This document shows positions 9,308 to 19,419 of a stretch of 64,000 bases of DNA, one piece after another. Source of the DNA: Gammaproteobacteria bacterium (lineage in GTDB: Bacteria; Pseudomonadota; Gammaproteobacteria; SZUA-229); NCBI GenBank assembly GCA_016744065.1, contig JADGFA010000016.1:1-64000 (forward strand). Reading direction: 5' to 3'. The notes beneath the pieces were generated by a model. The model was not told the DNA's origin. It saw only the letters and a program-made list of their open reading frames with translations, and searched no databases. The translations under genes and the position numbers were made by a program. How positions within the stretch are numbered: position 1 is the first letter of the stretch; each line of letters begins with the position of its first letter.

Positions 9308-10708
9308 TTATCTAGCTCCCTGCCCAAACAACACAACCTGTACAGTTTGAAACAGTATAGTCATATCTAAAAACAAACTATAATTTTTAATGTAGTACAG
9401 GTCATACTGAAGCTTGTTTTTTGTATCCTCTTCCGTTTCGCCGTAGGGGTAACAAATTTGAGCCCAGCCTGTAATACCTGGTTTTACAGTATGCCGCAGA
9501 GAATAATGGGGGATAGACTGCTCAAACCCTAAAACGAACTGAGGTCGTTCTGGACGGGGTCCAATAAAGCTCATATCGCCTTTAAAGACATTAAACAACT
9601 GAGGCAACTCATCAATCCGCGTTTTACGAATAAACGAACCTATGGCAGTAACGCGTGAATCATTTTTCTGAGCAAACTGAGCGCCATCTTTCTCAGCATC
9701 TGTTTTCATACTACGAAACTTAATAACCCCAAATGGTGCATCACAGAGCCCCAGTCTAATTTGCCTGTAAAAAATCGGGTCACGGCCAAAACTACTTAAC
9801 CAGATAGCAACCATAGTCAATATAATAACGGGGCTGGCAACAATCAAAATAAGCATGCTGGCAAAAATATCAAATAGTCGCTTGGCATAACTGACCGACA
9901 CTGCATTGGTAAATCCATCAGAAAATATAACAGCACTTGGGTGCAGTGCACTCAGCTCAATATGGCCTGTAACACGCTCTAATGAATCTAAAATATCCCT
10001 TATAACGACGCCCTTCATTTTACATTCAAGCAAACCATTTAGTGGAAAACCAACACGTCGATCATCCATTGCCAGCACCATTTCATCAATTTCATGATCC
10101 ATACACAAATCAAGTAAAGTTGATTCTATTTCCAGTATTTTTGCAGAGTCAATCAGGATTGCATTCTGATCAATATCAACAAAACCAACAATCTCATAAC
10201 CACGTTTAGCTGCAAAATTTATCTGATCCTCGACTAGCTGAGCTTTTTTACCTGCTCCCAAAACAAGTAAACGCCGCTTAAATGCTTTATGATTATCCAG
10301 TTTTTGAAAAATAGTTCGGGTAATTAAAACGCCAAAAAAGGCAATAAACAGGGCAAAAGCAAAAACACCACGGCCTAGAAAAATATCTGGATAAATATAA
10401 AAACTGGTAAGAATAGCGCCCAGGCCAATCATAAAACTCAAAAATATACGAATCATAATGCCGGAAAAATCATCCACATTATTACGCGCATGGAGGCCAA
10501 CCGCTGTCATACTTAACCACATAATAACAGCGAAAAAACCCGCTTTTACATCCAGTGGTTCTAACAGCTTAATATCAGCGACAAGATGCTCCGAATCAAA
10601 GAAGCGCGCATATGCTCCAGCATAGACAGATGCAAAAAGCACCACTAGCTCTATAAACATTAATAAAACAATACTGGTGGGAATATAGTGACCGAAAATC
10701 CTTAGCAT
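9308..10708 (-). CDS. Undecaprenyl-phosphate sugar phosphotransferase initiating EPS synthesis (TIGR03013-like)
   Basis: 466 aa from the ATG at 10708 (MLRIFGHYIPTSIVLLMFIE), which matches the usual N-terminus of the exosortase A-associated family; a longer frame begins at 10747. N-terminal helices are followed by a CoA-binding-like Rossmann region (RLLVLGAGKKAQLVEDQI) and the C-terminal bacterial sugar transferase domain (KRLFDIFAS ... FRSMKTDAEKDGAQFAQKND ... RIDELPQLFNVFKGDMSFIG). It transfers a sugar-1-phosphate to undecaprenyl phosphate in the inner membrane, the first step of repeat-unit assembly. It is monocistronic here, convergent with the J-domain gene. Confidence 0.9.
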   Translation of the reverse strand: MLRIFGHYIPTSIVLLMFIELVVLFASVYAGAYARFFDSEHLVADIKLLEPLDVKAGFFAVIMWLSMTAVGLHARNNVDDFSGIMIRIFLSFMIGLGAILTSFYIYPDIFLGRGVFAFALFIAFFGVLITRTIFQKLDNHKAFKRRLLVLGAGKKAQLVEDQINFAAKRGYEIVGFVDIDQNAILIDSAKILEIESTLLDLCMDHEIDEMVLAMDDRRVGFPLNGLLECKMKGVVIRDILDSLERVTGHIELSALHPSAVIFSDGFTNAVSVSYAKRLFDIFASMLILIVASPVIILTMVAIWLSSFGRDPIFYRQIRLGLCDAPFGVIKFRSMKTDAEKDGAQFAQKNDSRVTAIGSFIRKTRIDELPQLFNVFKGDMSFIGPRPERPQFVLGFEQSIPHYSLRHTVKPGITGWAQICYPYGETEEDTKNKLQYDLYYIKNYSLFLDMTILFQTVQVVLFGQGAR

Positions 10709-10913
10709 GAGAAAACTAAAATCCTTAATTATCTGGCAATTTATCATTTATGTTGCAGGCATTATAACCATTTTCATATACTTAGACTAAATTTTCGTCC
10801 AATTTTCTGAAATTAATTTATATTCCGCATCATCTTTTAAATAATTAATGCTCTAGCTGGGCTCATAAGCTATCATTACAAAATACAAAATGACTAACAG
10901 GAGCTTAGGAAAC

Positions 10914-12191
10914 ATGTTTAATTTGGAAAATACAAGGATTGGCATAATTGGACTCGGATATGTAGGTTTACCACTTGCGGTAGAATTTGGGAAAAAATAT
11001 CAGACAATTGGGTTCGATATCAACCAGCCCAGAATAGATGAACTACTATCAGGAAAAGACAGCACTTTAGAAGTATCTGAAGAAGAGCTTAAAATACCTC
11101 AAACCCTGAGCTATACATCGGATCTACAAAAAATTGCTGATTGCAATGTATACATTGTCACTGTTCCAACACCTGTAGATAAAAACAAAAAACCTGATTT
11201 AACCCCTTTGATCCAGTCTAGCCTGGCAATTGGCAAAGTTTTAAAAAAAAATGATACTGTAATTTATGAATCAACGGTATTCCCTGGCGCAACAGAGGAA
11301 GTCTGTGTTCCCGCTTTAGAAAAAAATTCAAACTTACATTTCAATAAAGATTTTTTTATCGGATACAGCCCTGAACGTATTAATCCGGGTGACAAAGAAC
11401 ACCATGTTACTAAAATCCTTAAAATAACTTCTGGCTCTACTCCTGAAACAGCAGATTTTGTTGATTCTTTATATTTATCAGTTATTACTGCAGGCACCTA
11501 TAAAGCAAGCACCCTGAAAGTAGCTGAAGCAGCAAAAGTTATTGAGAATGTTCAACGGGATGTAAATATAGCCCTGATAAATGAGCTTTCATTAATATTT
11601 TCAAGGTTAAATATCGACACACTGGATGTACTTGAAGCTGCGGGCACAAAATGGAACTTCCTGCCCTTTCGCCCTGGGCTAGTGGGTGGTCACTGCATTG
11701 GTGTAGACCCTTACTATCTTGTACATAAAGCACAGGAAACGGGGTTTGAACCCAGCATTATACCCGCCAGTCGACATACCAATGAATATATGGCAGCACA
11801 TGTTGTTTTACAGGTTGCAAAACTCATGGCTAAAAAACGCATTAATATTGTGGATTCAAATATACTTATTCTCGGGTTATCTTTCAAAGAAAACTGTCCT
11901 GATTTACGCAACACCAAAGTCGTTGACATCATAAGTGAACTTGAGCCTTATAATGCCAATATTGATATTTATGACCCCTGGTTAGAGTCTGAAGATGCGC
12001 AGAGTGAATATGGGCTGGAGCTAATCTCTACACCTGAACAAGGGCATTATGATGCCGTTATCATCACTGTTGCTCATAAACAGTTTGCAGAAATGGGTGC
12101 AGCGGGTATTAGAGCATTGTGTAAGGCTGACTCTGTTTTATACGACGTAAAATATCTTTTACAGTCAGATGAAGTAGATGGACGACTCTAA
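10914..12191 (+). CDS. UDP-sugar 6-dehydrogenase (WbpO/TviB family)
   Basis: 425 aa from the ATG at 10914, which has AGGA closely upstream; an in-frame ATG at 10890 has poorer spacing. The N-terminal NAD-binding motif is IGIIGLGYVGLPLAVEFG. The catalytic cysteine lies in GGHCIGVDPYYL, and the C-terminal UDP-binding domain contains GLSFKENCPDLRNTKV. The overall pattern is that of Vi polysaccharide TviB/WbpO enzymes, which oxidise UDP-GlcNAc or UDP-GalNAc to the uronic acid. It supplies an acidic sugar nucleotide for the polysaccharide made by the adjacent locus. The exact substrate is inferred. Confidence 0.9.
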   Translation: MFNLENTRIGIIGLGYVGLPLAVEFGKKYQTIGFDINQPRIDELLSGKDSTLEVSEEELKIPQTLSYTSDLQKIADCNVYIVTVPTPVDKNKKPDLTPLIQSSLAIGKVLKKNDTVIYESTVFPGATEEVCVPALEKNSNLHFNKDFFIGYSPERINPGDKEHHVTKILKITSGSTPETADFVDSLYLSVITAGTYKASTLKVAEAAKVIENVQRDVNIALINELSLIFSRLNIDTLDVLEAAGTKWNFLPFRPGLVGGHCIGVDPYYLVHKAQETGFEPSIIPASRHTNEYMAAHVVLQVAKLMAKKRINIVDSNILILGLSFKENCPDLRNTKVVDIISELEPYNANIDIYDPWLESEDAQSEYGLELISTPEQGHYDAVIITVAHKQFAEMGAAGIRALCKADSVLYDVKYLLQSDEVDGRL

Positions 12192-12296
12192 CTTCTCATA
12201 AGCAACCCTTCCCCTTCCTGAAAGTGCATTTAGCGGTTTCAGTGAAGCGGAACAACACAAATTAAGCTAGATAGAAAATATAAAACTTTGAACATT

Positions 12297-12335
12297 AAAA
12301 AAGCCGTTATCAGTTGTACTGATAACGGCTTTTTT
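12297..12335. terminator. Bidirectional intrinsic terminator
   Basis: A perfect 12-bp stem (GCCGTTATCAGT / ACTGATAACGGC) with a 3-nt loop is flanked by A6 and T6 tracts. It serves the UDP-sugar dehydrogenase (plus) and the tRNA-Arg (minus). Confidence 0.95.
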
Positions 12336-12343
12336 AATGAATA

Positions 12344-12420
12344 TGGTGCGCCTGAAGGGATTCGAACCCCTGACCGCTCGGTTCGTAGCCGAGTACTCTA
12401 TCCAGCTGAGCTACAGGCGC
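12344..12420 (-). tRNA. tRNA-Arg (ACG)
   Basis: 77 nt on the minus strand including the encoded CCA. The acceptor stem GCGCCTG pairs with CAGGCGC. The anticodon arm CTCGG-CTACGAA-CCGAG has anticodon ACG, and the T-arm GGTTCGAATCC is intact. Anticodon A34 is expected to be modified to inosine. The terminator at 12297-12335 lies directly downstream. Confidence 0.97.
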
Positions 12421-12498
12421 TTATCTGCTGAGGGCGTGAATTATGGAGATATAATCATGCCCTGTCAATGATTCATTTAAGAAACATCACTTTCAAAT

Positions 12499-13632
12499 TT
12501 AAGTTTCCTGAAACCCTCTTTTCAACTTGAGTAAAGGGTACTCCAGAATATTCCAGGATATTGCTGATAGTACAAATGTAAAAAATAAAATTAATAAATA
12601 ATTTAAAAAAACCTGTAATAAAACAGCCAAATCAGACATGCCCGCATAATCTGGAATATTATATTGAAACCAGACAATCATGATTGGCAAATGAAATATA
12701 TACATAGAATAACTGTATTTACCGACAAGTTTTAACATCTTAAACTCCAGAACATTCACATACCACTGCCTGTTTTTCCAGGTCACTATAAATACAATTA
12801 AAAAACAGGCTATTGCAGATATTGTCTGGTTTAATAACTCAATTCCACCCTCACCAACAGCATTAAAAGAGCCATTTAAGCCTGCATGCAATAACACCAT
12901 AAATGCTGAAATAAATAAAATATTAATGGCATATTTTTTACACCAGCTCAGGTAGTTGTCTGTCGTCATAATTACAGCTAATAAAGAACCTAAAGCAATT
13001 GCATCCCATCTTGCAAAAGTAAAAGCATATGCAGCTTTTGCACCTATACCTTCTATATCTGTTTGAAAAAAATAAAAAAGTAAAAACCTGAATACCGGTG
13101 CGGATACAATCATAAAAACACATATCCTTAACAACCAGGTTTTATTTAAGTATATAACAATAAAAGGCCAAATTAGATAAAACTGCTCTTCAATAGCAAG
13201 GGACCATAAATGTGAAAAACCCTTATTATAGATATACGGCCTGATCCAGTTATTTAAATATGTCCAGAAATACAACTGATTTTCAGTTTCAGAAGTTAAC
13301 CAGGTAAGCGTATACCCCATGAAGGGCACAACAATAAATAAAACAAATAATGTTACATAATAAACTGGAAAAATACGCAAGCTTCGTCGTATAAAAAAAT
13401 GCCGGAGCTGTTTAGATTTACCCTTACCTTTAAGCAGGATAGCGGTAATCAAAAAACCAGAAATAACAAAAAATAACTGTACTGCAACCCAGCCAGAACT
13501 AGCAATTAATTCAATTACTTTATGATAAACAGTATTAGCATGCCATTTGGACGCCGCAGAAACATGTGCAAACATAACCCATAAAATAGCAACTGCCCTT
13601 AAGCCATCAAGACCCCGTATATAACCCGTCAT
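12499..13632 (-). CDS. Acyltransferase family 3 membrane protein (OafA-like)
   Basis: 377 aa with about ten hydrophobic helices. The N-terminal YIRGLDGLRAVAILWVMFAH carries the RGLDGLRAxA motif and active-site His typical of acyltransferase family 3, and HLWSLAIEEQFYLIWP is the second signature. These enzymes O-acylate surface or extracellular polysaccharides at the inner membrane. Proximity to the exopolysaccharide locus suggests a role in its decoration, but the gene lies beyond a tRNA and terminator and is transcribed alone. No SGNH domain is fused. Confidence 0.88.
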   Translation of the reverse strand: MTGYIRGLDGLRAVAILWVMFAHVSAASKWHANTVYHKVIELIASSGWVAVQLFFVISGFLITAILLKGKGKSKQLRHFFIRRSLRIFPVYYVTLFVLFIVVPFMGYTLTWLTSETENQLYFWTYLNNWIRPYIYNKGFSHLWSLAIEEQFYLIWPFIVIYLNKTWLLRICVFMIVSAPVFRFLLFYFFQTDIEGIGAKAAYAFTFARWDAIALGSLLAVIMTTDNYLSWCKKYAINILFISAFMVLLHAGLNGSFNAVGEGGIELLNQTISAIACFLIVFIVTWKNRQWYVNVLEFKMLKLVGKYSYSMYIFHLPIMIVWFQYNIPDYAGMSDLAVLLQVFLNYLLILFFTFVLSAISWNILEYPLLKLKRGFQET

Positions 13633-14106
13633 ACTATCACTTTACCAACAGCCATTGTCTTGATGAGTTATTAGAAGCACTGCCTTAAAACTATCAGCTT
13701 GCATCACTAAAATTATGCGTAAACCTTCTCTACGAGATAAGACCTTAGAGAAATCCTTAACAGCAGAATAATTTATAATAACTCATTTCCCATTTTTTAT
13801 TTTCAAAGGTATATAAATCACTAGAGATAAAAATAATTCTTTTAACTCGATTAAGTAATCAGAAAAAACAATCTATATAACGATTACAACAACACCAGAT
13901 ATTAATAATAGCAGCTGCCTGCTGCTACATTAGAAATCTTTAATATCACTTCCATACCTGACTATTATAATCTACCTGATTACCCTAATACCAGAAAAAA
14001 TAACCAATGCAATCAGGCATACCGTAACTTACACTTATTTTAACTATAGGTACCCTGCCCTTTATTAGTACATCATTTAATCATGAATACATATGCTGCT
14101 GCGCAT
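13633..14106. other. AT-rich intergenic stretch without a supported gene
   Basis: About 470 bp between the acyltransferase start and the tRNA-Ser terminator. Only short spurious frames are present. I see one weak 7-bp inverted repeat near 13723-13753 and nothing else definable. Confidence 0.5.
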
Positions 14107-14141
14107 AAAAAAAGCCTCCCCTGTTCAGGGGAGGCTTTTTT
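14107..14141 (-). terminator. Intrinsic terminator of tRNA-Ser
   Basis: A perfect stem GCCTCCCCTG / CAGGGGAGGC with a 2-nt loop is flanked by an A tract and a T tract. It lies 6 bp downstream of the tRNA-Ser CCA end and is symmetric, so it could work in both directions. Confidence 0.93.
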
Positions 14142-14146
14142 ATATA

Positions 14147-14236
14147 TGGCGGAGAGCGAGGGATTCGAACCCTCGATACTGTTTCCAATATACACCCTTA
14201 GCAGGGGTGCGCCTTCAGCCACTCGGCCAGCTCTCC
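14147..14236 (-). tRNA. tRNA-Ser (GCT)
   Basis: 90 nt with encoded CCA. The acceptor stem is GGAGAGC / GCTCTCC. The anticodon arm CACCC-CTGCTAA-GGGTG gives anticodon GCT. A long variable arm, as required for class II serine tRNAs, precedes the T-arm GGTTCGAATCC. It is followed by a strong terminator and preceded by a diverged duplicate of its own 5' part. Confidence 0.97.
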
Positions 14237-14368
14237 AATTCTTTGTTAAAAGCACTATACACTGATAACTTATATGTGCGCCTTATTCCGGACTCCTGTC
14301 CTACACCCTTTCAGGGCCATGATGATATAAAGCGATCATCATGTTCAAATTGTTCCAGACAATTTAGT

Positions 14369-14389
14369 CAGCCACTCGGCCAGCTCTCT
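14369..14389 (-). pseudogene. 5' remnant of a duplicated tRNA-Ser gene
   Basis: The sequence repeats the first about 20 nt of the tRNA-Ser at 14147-14236 (acceptor 5' strand and D-arm start) with one substitution. Similarity continues into the upstream DNA: an ATAAGGCGC...ATAAGTTA segment occurs upstream of both copies. The rest of the tRNA is absent, so this is a decayed tandem duplication including the promoter region. Confidence 0.75.
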
Positions 14390-14513
14390 AATTTATTATT
14401 ATCAGTATCGTGTACTGTTAACTTATACGCGCCTTATCCCAAACCCTCTTTTATGAATATAACTAAATACTCAATTAAGATAATTTAGTTAGCCCGTTTA
14501 CTACACATCAAAC

Positions 14514-14540
14514 AAAACCGCCGCAAATAGCGGCGGTTTT
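14514..14540 (-). terminator. Intrinsic terminator downstream of csrA
   Basis: An 11-bp stem AAAACCGCCGC / GCGGCGGTTTT with a 5-nt loop lies about 60 bp after the csrA stop. A T-rich tract follows on the minus strand. Confidence 0.85.
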
Positions 14541-14598
14541 GATGGAGCGTAGAATACCTTCGATTTTGTCTCAGGTAAAGCCCATATTGCTAAATAAT

Positions 14599-14796
14599 TT
14601 AGCTTGCTGAGTTACCAGCATTCTGACCTTCCTGCTCCCTCTGAATACGTTCGTAAATTTCTTCACGATGCACAGAGACTTCTTTAGGCGCATTTATACC
14701 AATACGTACCTGGTTGCCTTTAACACCCAGAACCGTTACCGATACATCATCACCAATCATCAGTGTTTCGCCAACTCGGCGAGTTAGAATTAACAT
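14599..14796 (-). CDS. csrA: Carbon storage regulator CsrA
   Basis: 65 aa from the ATG at 14796, with AGGAG placed 8 nt upstream; the frame extends 7 codons further upstream without support. [20 protein letters not shown] and the [11 protein letters not shown] segment, with the RNA-binding Arg, are canonical. CsrA is a dimeric RNA-binding protein that blocks GGA-containing ribosome-binding sites and controls biofilm, motility and carbon flux. It lies downstream of alaS and lysC next to a tRNA-Ser gene, the usual gammaproteobacterial arrangement. It may govern the exopolysaccharide locus post-transcriptionally (inference). Confidence 0.97.
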   Translation of the reverse strand: MLILTRRVGETLMIGDDVSVTVLGVKGNQVRIGINAPKEVSVHREEIYERIQREQEGQNAGNSAS

Positions 14797-14906
14797 TTTT
14801 ACTACTCCTAAGTTCAATCACCAATAGCAACTAGAGCCCTTAATCCATATACCCTGTCACCGTACTGTAATATTAACACAGCTATTGTATGATCGCGTTC
14901 ACTTTT

Positions 14907-16136
14907 TTAAGTAGATTTTTGCTCCAGACCAAATTCACTATGCAAGGTTCTTACACCTAACTCTAAATACTTCTCATCTACTACAACAGAAATCTTAATT
15001 TCTGAAGTAGAAATCATCAGAATATTAATCGCCTCTTTAGCCAGGGCAGCAAACATACTGGATGCAATACCTGCATGAGAGCGCATACCTACACCCACTA
15101 TTGATATCTTTACAATAGTATCATTGCCCTTAACTTTTTTTGCACCGAGCTTTTTACCTGTATTTTCCAGTAACTCCAGAGCATTTACATAATCATTACG
15201 GTGCACAGTAAAGGTAAAGTCAGTTGTACCGTCTTCACCTACATTCTGTACAATCATATCAATTTCAATATTGGCCTCAGTAATAGAACCTAATATCTGG
15301 GAAGCAACACCGGGCTGATCCGGCACGCCGGAAATGGTTAGCTGGGCTTCGTCCCGATTAAAAGCGATACCGGAAATTACGGCCTGTTCCATTTCATCAT
15401 CCTCTGTTGTTATTAATGTACCTATTCCTTCACCTTCTTCAAATGAAGACAATACGCGTAAAGGAACATTATATTTACCCGCAAATTCTACAGATCGAAT
15501 CTGTAACACCTTTGAACCCAAACTGGCCATTTCCAGCATTTCTTCAAAGGTAATGCGATCCAGTTTTCTGGCTTTAGGCTCAACCCTTGGGTCTGTTGTG
15601 TAAACACCGTCAACATCTGTATAGATCTGACATTCTTTAGCTTTTAATGCTGCTGCCATAGCCACGGCTGTTGTATCTGAACCACCACGACCAAGTGTCG
15701 TGATATTACCTTTTTCATCTACACCCTGAAACCCTGCAACAATAATAATATTGCCCGCATTAAGATCATCCTGCATATTGGCGCACTCAATATCTTTTAT
15801 GCGCGCCTTACCATGCACGTTGTCCGTTAGCATTTTAATTTGTGCACCGGTATAGGATTTAGCATCCGCACCTTTTTCATGTAACGCCATACTGAGTAAC
15901 GCGATAGTTACCTGCTCACCGGTTGATACCAGAACATCCATTTCACGTGAAGAAAGCTTTTTATCTATTTGATTTGCAAGGCTAATTAGTCTGTTTGTTT
16001 CACCGCTCATTGCAGATACAACAACCACAACCTGATTGCCTTTGTCACGCGTTGCAATAACACGCTCAGCTACCGCTTTTATGCGCTCGATCGTGCCGAC
16101 TGAAGTCCCACCGTATTTTTGTACAATTAAAGCCAT
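14907..16136 (-). CDS. lysC: Aspartate kinase
   Basis: 409 aa, a monofunctional aspartokinase. The N-terminal kinase domain begins with the signature VQKYGGTSVGTIERIKAVA, and the substrate loop is TLGRGGSDTTAVAMAAALKA. Two C-terminal ACT domains (about 265-400) give feedback control by lysine and threonine. It phosphorylates aspartate, the first step to lysine, methionine, threonine and diaminopimelate. An intrinsic terminator separates it from the upstream alaS, so it should have its own promoter in the short gap. Confidence 0.96.
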   Translation of the reverse strand: MALIVQKYGGTSVGTIERIKAVAERVIATRDKGNQVVVVVSAMSGETNRLISLANQIDKKLSSREMDVLVSTGEQVTIALLSMALHEKGADAKSYTGAQIKMLTDNVHGKARIKDIECANMQDDLNAGNIIIVAGFQGVDEKGNITTLGRGGSDTTAVAMAAALKAKECQIYTDVDGVYTTDPRVEPKARKLDRITFEEMLEMASLGSKVLQIRSVEFAGKYNVPLRVLSSFEEGEGIGTLITTEDDEMEQAVISGIAFNRDEAQLTISGVPDQPGVASQILGSITEANIEIDMIVQNVGEDGTTDFTFTVHRNDYVNALELLENTGKKLGAKKVKGNDTIVKISIVGVGMRSHAGIASSMFAALAKEAINILMISTSEIKISVVVDEKYLELGVRTLHSEFGLEQKST

Positions 16137-16151
16137 GTTTTATTATCTGTT

Positions 16152-16176
16152 AAAAAGCCACCTTAAATAAGGTGGC
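16152..16176 (-). terminator. Intrinsic terminator of alaS
   Basis: On the minus strand, stem GCCACCTT / AAGGTGGC with a 4-nt loop is followed by TTTTT. It lies between the alaS stop and the lysC start. Confidence 0.9.
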
Positions 16177-16218
16177 GAATTATGTCATATGCCAATTAAT
16201 ATTGCGAACAACAGCAAG

Positions 16219-18840
16219 CTAAAGCTGTTGTTCCACCCAGGCCTTAACCGAATCCAGCGCTATTTGCAGGTTTTCTGGCTGACTGCCTCCAGCCATTGCC
16301 ATATCAGGCCGACCACCACCTTTTCCACCAACCTGACTGGCAACCATATTAACCAGATCACCCGCTTTTAAACGACCGGTCTGATCCTTAGTGACACCCG
16401 CACATAAACTGACTTTTTTATCATCTGCCGTAGCAAGCACAATAACTGCCGAGCCCAATTTATTTTTAAGCTGGTCCATGGTGTCACGTAAAGACTTACT
16501 ATCGACACCTTCCAGTTTGACTGCCAGTACTTTAATACCATCAATCTCTATTGCATCTGCCGTCAGATCCTTACCTGTTTGCGTTGCCATTCTGGATTTA
16601 AGCTGGGCTATTTCTTTTTCCTGGGTTTTTAATTTACTCAAAACCTGGGTTAACTTATCTTCAACTTCATCACTACTTGCTTTAAGAAGCGAAGATATCT
16701 TATTGATTTTATTAGATTGATTGCTTGAATACTCAACAGCAGCTACACCTGTTAGCGCCTCTATACGACGCACGCCAGATGCGATACCGGTTTCTGCCAC
16801 AATTTTAAATGAGCCAATATCACCACTGCGATCCACATGCACGCCACCACATAACTCAATGGAAAACTCACCCATGGAAACCACACGCACTTCATCACCG
16901 TACTTCTCACCAAATAGTGCCATTGCACCTTTGGCTTTTGCATCAGCAATTGCCATTTCAGCAGATTCAGTAGCCACATTACAGCGTATCCGCTGATTCA
17001 CTATTCGTTCAATTTCAACTAACTGCTCTGGTTTAACCGCTTCATTATGGGAAAAATCAAAGCGTAAACGCTCACTATTAACCAACGAGCCTTTCTGCTG
17101 AACATGCTCACCTAATATATTTCGTAATACTGCATGCATTAAATGGGTGGCGGAGTGGTTGCGAATGGTTGCATCACGTCGATCCGCATCGATTGAGGCG
17201 GAAACCGAATCACCCACAGATAAAGCACCTCTTGATAACACACCAATATGAATAAATGCCTTACCCTGCTTCTGCGTATCCATAACATCAAAAACAACAT
17301 CGGTATTACTCAACAGACCCGTATCACCAACCTGACCACCTGACTCAGCATAAAAAGGCGTCTGCTTAAGAATAACTACAGCTTCATCACCTGTTGATAT
17401 GGAGCCAACAGACTCACCACCTTTAAACAGGGCTTCAATTTGAGATTCATCATCATGCTGCTCATAACCGGTAAAATCAGTGACCGCATCTGTATCTATC
17501 GTATCGTTATAATCAACACCAAATTTGCTTGCGGACCTGGCTCGCTCACGCTGTGCCTGCATGGCTTTTTCATAACCATCCATATCCAGCGTTAAGCCTT
17601 TTTCACGGGCAATATCTGCGGTTAAATCCACTGGAAAGCCATAAGTATCATATAACTTAAATACCATCTCACCGGGTATTTGCCTGTCTTTAATTTCTGC
17701 CAGACCCTCTTCAAGGATTTTCATACCCTGGTCCAATGTCTCAGCAAAACGCTGCTCTTCGAGCTTTAAGGCACTCTCAACTTCACACTGGGCTTTTGCC
17801 AGCTCAGGATAAGCGCCACCCATTTGTTCAACCAGAGGCTGAACCAGCCTGTAGAAGAACACACCATCCTGACCCAGCTTATGACCATGACGTAATGCTC
17901 GACGAATAATTCGACGCAGCACATAACCCCTACCTTCATTTGAGGGCAACACACCATCAACCACTAAAAATGAACAGGAACGGATATGATCTGCAATCAC
18001 CTTAAGAGAGCTATGCGTTAAATCTTTATAACCGGTTTCTTTTGCAGCCGCTGCAATAAGCGCCTGAAACAGATCAATATCGTAATTACTATGACCATTT
18101 TGCAGAATAGCCGCTAACCGCTCAAGCCCCATTCCTGTATCCACAGAAGGCCTGGGTAACGACTCCATCTTTCCGGATTTATCCCGGTTAAACTGCATAA
18201 ATACCAGATTCCAGATTTCTATATAACGGTCACCATCTTCTTCCGGTGTACCTGGGGGGCCACCGGGAATATCTTCACCATGGTCATAAAAAATTTCAGT
18301 GCAGGGCCCACATGGGCCCGTATCACCCATAGACCAGAAGTTATCACTTTCATTCTGCTTACCACCGGGCTTATCACCAATACGAGAAAAACAGCTTTCA
18401 TCTATACCAATTTCTTCCAGCCATATTTTAGCCGCCTCATCATCATCTGCATAAACGGTTACCCAGAGCTTTTCTTTAGGCAAACCACAAACAACTGTTA
18501 AAAACTCCCAGGCATAATTAATCGCTTCACGCTTGAAATAATCACCAAAACTAAAGTTACCCAGCATTTCAAAAAACGTATGATGACGTGCGGTATAACC
18601 TACATTTTCAAGGTCGTTGTGTTTACCACCCGCACGCACGCAGCGTTGACTGCTTGTTGCAGTTACATAGCTGCGCTGATCCTGCCCCAGAAACACATCT
18701 TTAAACTGCACCATACCCGCATTGGTAAATAACAATGTTGGGTCGTTACCCGGCACCAGCGAGCTGGAAGCAATAACTTCGTGCCCTTTACTGCTAAAAA
18801 AATCAAGGAATTGCTGTCGAATTTCGGCTGTTGTCTTCAT
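16219..18840 (-). CDS. alaS: Alanine--tRNA ligase
   Basis: 873 aa, the usual length. The class II catalytic core contains [20 protein letters not shown]. The editing domain has [11 protein letters not shown] and the zinc-binding CGGVH, and the C-terminal C-Ala domain ends in [12 protein letters not shown]. It charges tRNA-Ala and deacylates Ser/Gly-tRNA-Ala. It lies in the conserved recA-recX-alaS-lysC-csrA order, 47 bp after recX. Confidence 0.98.
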   Translation of the reverse strand: MKTTAEIRQQFLDFFSSKGHEVIASSSLVPGNDPTLLFTNAGMVQFKDVFLGQDQRSYVTATSSQRCVRAGGKHNDLENVGYTARHHTFFEMLGNFSFGDYFKREAINYAWEFLTVVCGLPKEKLWVTVYADDDEAAKIWLEEIGIDESCFSRIGDKPGGKQNESDNFWSMGDTGPCGPCTEIFYDHGEDIPGGPPGTPEEDGDRYIEIWNLVFMQFNRDKSGKMESLPRPSVDTGMGLERLAAILQNGHSNYDIDLFQALIAAAAKETGYKDLTHSSLKVIADHIRSCSFLVVDGVLPSNEGRGYVLRRIIRRALRHGHKLGQDGVFFYRLVQPLVEQMGGAYPELAKAQCEVESALKLEEQRFAETLDQGMKILEEGLAEIKDRQIPGEMVFKLYDTYGFPVDLTADIAREKGLTLDMDGYEKAMQAQRERARSASKFGVDYNDTIDTDAVTDFTGYEQHDDESQIEALFKGGESVGSISTGDEAVVILKQTPFYAESGGQVGDTGLLSNTDVVFDVMDTQKQGKAFIHIGVLSRGALSVGDSVSASIDADRRDATIRNHSATHLMHAVLRNILGEHVQQKGSLVNSERLRFDFSHNEAVKPEQLVEIERIVNQRIRCNVATESAEMAIADAKAKGAMALFGEKYGDEVRVVSMGEFSIELCGGVHVDRSGDIGSFKIVAETGIASGVRRIEALTGVAAVEYSSNQSNKINKISSLLKASSDEVEDKLTQVLSKLKTQEKEIAQLKSRMATQTGKDLTADAIEIDGIKVLAVKLEGVDSKSLRDTMDQLKNKLGSAVIVLATADDKKVSLCAGVTKDQTGRLKAGDLVNMVASQVGGKGGGRPDMAMAGGSQPENLQIALDSVKAWVEQQL

Positions 18841-18887
18841 ATTAAATTACATTAACTTTTTATATTAAATAATTGATTTAAAAGAGA

Positions 18888-19337
18888 TTAATACTCATCT
18901 AAATCCATAGAATTCAGTTTAAATATCCAGTCTAAAGGAAACCCCCTAGACTGTAGATGCTTAGCGCGTTTAACTTTTTCCGCATAATCATCCGCCAGTC
19001 GATTACCGTATTTTTTACAATATTGCTGTCGCATTACATCATGCCAGTCCGGGTTATTTCTATCCAGAAAATCACCGAATTGAAGCTCATCAATGCCCCT
19101 TTCCTGCAACTCCAGAGCAATGCGCCCAGGTCCATAACCACGCCGCTTGCGCATATTAATATAACTTTCAGTAAAACGCTCTTCCGATAGCAAATTATTA
19201 TTAATTAACTTTTCAATACAGACATCAATCTCATCTTCTTCGAAGCTTTTCAGCTTTAGCTTTCTGCGTATTTCCAGAATAGAATGCTCACGACGAGAAA
19301 GAGCAGCAATAGCAACTTCATTTATTGAGCGTGACAT
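18888..19337 (-). CDS. recX: Regulatory protein RecX
   Basis: 149 aa from the ATG at 19337 (MSRSINEVAIAALSRREHS), preceded by GGGAGG; the frame extends 9 codons further upstream without a better start. It has the three-helix repeats typical of RecX, including RREHSILEIRRKL and the RGYGPGRIALELQERGI motif. It inhibits RecA filament extension and recombinase activity. It follows recA by about 80 bp, as in most gammaproteobacteria, and is probably expressed by read-through from recA. Confidence 0.93.
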   Translation of the reverse strand: MSRSINEVAIAALSRREHSILEIRRKLKLKSFEEDEIDVCIEKLINNNLLSEERFTESYINMRKRRGYGPGRIALELQERGIDELQFGDFLDRNNPDWHDVMRQQYCKKYGNRLADDYAEKVKRAKHLQSRGFPLDWIFKLNSMDLDEY

Positions 19338-19419
19338 ATTCCCTCCCCATAAAAATTTTGCCACAAAGAGAACTGGAGAAAGCAGATGCTAAACCTCCTC
19401 CCACCCCTGAGGCAAAAAA

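Noticed and set aside
14073-14488. Short ORFs over the tRNA-Ser and its duplicate
   Set aside because: They run through tRNA and terminator sequence on either strand and are not genes.
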